Assembly: GCA_004552725.1 (NCBI GenBank)
Contig: SFNM01000037.1
Location: forward strand, 1-16,901
DNA from: Bacteroidales bacterium
Lineage (GTDB): Bacteria; Bacteroidota; Bacteroidia; Bacteroidales; Muribaculaceae
Length of the DNA: 16,901 nucleotides
Reading direction: 5' to 3'
Both the position numbers and the translations under genes were made by a program. The stretch's first letter is position 1; the number at the start of each line of letters is the position of its first letter. This document shows, piece by piece, positions 16,201 to 16,901 of the stretch. The notes under the pieces were generated by a model. That model was not told the origin of the DNA, made no database searches, and was given only the letters and a program-made list of their open reading frames with translations.

Positions 16201-16674
16201 TGCATCGACGAATACTGGATGGAGCACCTGCGCGAAGTGGACCAACTGCGCCAATCGGTGCAAAACGCATCCTACGAGCAAAAAGACCCCTTGGTAATCT
16301 ACAAAATCGAAGCATTCCACCTCTTCCAAGATATGCTCTCGCGCCTCAACATCAAGACACTCAGTTCGCTGATGCGTGCCTTCATCCCCGTGCCCGAGCA
16401 GCAAGAGCAATCCGGCGAAGCACCGCGTCCCCAACCGCAAGTGCAACAAGCCGCCCCGGAAATGCCTCGTCGCTATAATTACCAAACCTCCAAGGCCACT
16501 CTGCCCGGCGAAGAATCTGCCCAACAACAAGCGCAACGCCGTGCCGCTGCCGCGCCCCAAGGCCAGCAACAGCGCGTCATGCCCATCACCGTTGGCCCGC
16601 GCGTAGGCCGCAACGACCCCTGCCCCTGCGGCTCCGGCAAAAAATACAAAAACTGCCACGGCCGCAACGCCTAA
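13294..16674 (+). CDS. secA: Protein translocase ATPase SecA
   Basis: The protein has 1126 residues, the long form usual in Bacteroidota (E. coli has 901). SecA is the cytoplasmic ATPase that drives proteins through SecYEG. Visible parts: Walker A MATGEGKT (192-199), VNDYLAKRD (221-229), TYGTNNEFGFDYLRDN, Walker B DEVDS (300-304) with LIDDARTPLIISG, the preprotein cross-linking region, QTGRIMEGRRYSDG (522-535), ATNMAGRGTD (686-695) and QLRGRSGRQGDPG (735-747). Extra length lies in a helical insert around 325-410. The C-terminal linker is Q/A/P-rich (about 1035-1100). A SEC-C zinc motif with C1110, C1112, C1121 and H1122 ends the protein, the SecB/lipid-binding tail. All ATPase motifs are intact. 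It has its own probable promoter and a strong terminator. Confidence 0.98.
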   Translation: MSIISIIQSIFGSKAQRDNKAYRDYVNTKINVLTDEFKALSNDELRQRVADIRQAVHNSVADKEAEIKQIREEIEKTKMELRAPLWTKIDHIEADIKKIIDEQLEKYLPEVFAGVREAARRFAGNETVVVTANDLDRELAGQGKDFVEIDGDKAIWHNHWMAGGNEITWDMVHYDVQLIGGKALFEGKIAEMATGEGKTLVATLPVFLRSLSGRGVHVVTVNDYLAKRDSEWMGPLYQFLGSTVDCIDKHQPNSHERRAAYACDITYGTNNEFGFDYLRDNMVMSPDDKVQRKPYFAIVDEVDSVLIDDARTPLIISGPVPKGEEQYFDEYKNNVNNVVQAQRRLVNQILVEAKDKIASDDKEVRKEGALLLFRAFKGLPKYPPLIKFLSQDGMKNLLLETEAHYLQDNAREMPIVTDPLYFVIDEKNRSVELTDKGLDELTGKSNDPTFFVLPDIAAQLSELELIQDKEERQTQKDKVMADYAIKSERVHTVNQLLKAYTLFEKDVEYVIDDNKIKIVDEQTGRIMEGRRYSDGLHQAIEAKEGVKVEAATQTFATITLQNYFRMYYKLAGMTGTAITEAGEFWDVYKLEIVQIPTNRPVERVDMNDRVYRTKKEKYKAIIREIERLHAIGRPVLVGTTSVEISELLSRMLTIAKIPHNVLNAKLHQREAEVVRLAGQPGAVTIATNMAGRGTDIKIPQEVKDMQDPAITKDKLVGGLAIIGTERHESRRVDRQLRGRSGRQGDPGSSVFFVSFEDQLMRIFASDTVMKMLDRLGFKEDEMLEHKMVSNAIEKAQRRVEENNYGIRKRLVEYDDVMNNQRNVIYTRRQHALDGERLANDIANVIEDTVADVISRFEADFALLTTEIYRVFSIEPPFTQEEYMNLDTDERIERLQKAVFEAQERRNAKIVDVAMPVINNLMANNEYRGKIIVPISDGKRVYHLRIDLDEAVATNGQNIIKEWQKAISLVCIDEYWMEHLREVDQLRQSVQNASYEQKDPLVIYKIEAFHLFQDMLSRLNIKTLSSLMRAFIPVPEQQEQSGEAPRPQPQVQQAAPEMPRRYNYQTSKATLPGEESAQQQAQRRAAAAPQGQQQRVMPITVGPRVGRNDPCPCGSGKKYKNCHGRNA

Positions 16675-16703
16675 CCACACCGCCCCCGAAGCAGTAATTA
16701 TAG

Positions 16704-16738
16704 AAAAATCTCGCGAAAAACTCGCGAGATTTTTGTTT
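16704..16738 (+). terminator. Strong intrinsic terminator of secA
   Basis: A perfect 13-bp stem, AAAAATCTCGCGA (16704-16716) with TCGCGAGATTTTT (16722-16734), encloses a 5-nt AAAAC loop. The GC-rich upper stem and the T-rich 3' side running into GTTT give a classic intrinsic terminator 30 bp after the secA stop. The A-tract on the 5' side could let it work in both directions. Confidence 0.92.
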
Positions 16739-16901
16739 ACATGGATTTTCGTAGGTGAACGCGATGCAACCGTGGAATTGTTGCAGGATAGATGAAGTCC
16801 TTCTACTGTATCTTCTGTTATACTGTGATGTACTTTGCTGATCGGTGGGAATTGGCAGGTGGGGTGGGGGATTTGGCGCTTTTGTTGGAGGTTTTGAGAA
16901 A
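16739..16901. other. Intergenic tail with no recognisable gene
   Basis: I see no credible coding start on the + strand. On the - strand a short frame ends in TAA at about 16818-16820, which could be the 3' end of a convergent gene beyond the window, but 27 residues are too few to judge. A G-rich patch lies at 16858-16870. Confidence 0.4.

Noticed and set aside
16845..16870. G-rich patch that could form a quadruplex
   Set aside because: Only three runs of three or more G are present. The 12-mer GTGGGGTGGGGG also occurs inside gldH near 6107, which looks like coincidence.

Overview
The window looks like the chromosome of a Bacteroidales bacterium (Bacteroidota), perhaps a Muribaculaceae-like or related gut or host-associated lineage. 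The signs are a GldH lipoprotein, a ZapB-like/ZapA/RNase Y block, a RicT-type PSP1 protein next to gldH, a DUF4105/Lnb membrane protein, a long SecA with a C-terminal SEC-C zinc motif, and promoter-like TAnnTTTG boxes. Starts lack Shine-Dalgarno sequences and have A-rich upstream stretches instead. The genus is an inference. Every gene that can be supported lies on the + strand.

Layout. (1) Bases 1-2007 hold the 3' part of a large surface protein of the right-handed beta-helix, Pmp-like type; its 5' end is outside the window. (2) Bases 2008-2744: a promoter-like box, then a small coiled-coil protein (ZapB-like) and ZapA, a division pair. (3) Bases 2745-2902: a structured intergenic stretch, a candidate 6S RNA (ssrS) from its zapA-flanking position. 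(4) Bases 2903-13180: ten genes with gaps of at most 4 nt or overlaps of 1-25 nt: rny, ricT, gldH, a HAD phosphatase, an M24 aminopeptidase-like protein, cca, queD, queE, an Lnb-like lipoprotein N-acyltransferase, and a degenerate alkaline-phosphatase-superfamily protein. (5) Bases 13181-13293: intergenic, with a perfect 10-bp inverted repeat overlapping the -7 box of the probable secA promoter. (6) secA at 13294-16674, closed by a strong 13-bp intrinsic terminator, then 163 bp with no recognisable gene.

How the genes fit together. The ten-gene run mixes RNA metabolism (RNase Y with its likely partner RicT, CCA addition to tRNA, queuosine precursor synthesis) with envelope lipoprotein biology (GldH, Lnb, an exported pseudo-phosphatase), and secA, the export motor, follows. 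The points most worth a second look are the direct rny-ricT coupling, loss of the metal-binding residues in the phosphatase-like protein, the palindrome on the secA promoter, and the zapA-rny RNA. I did not find a clearly new multi-gene defence or mobile system; most of the window is conserved housekeeping DNA.
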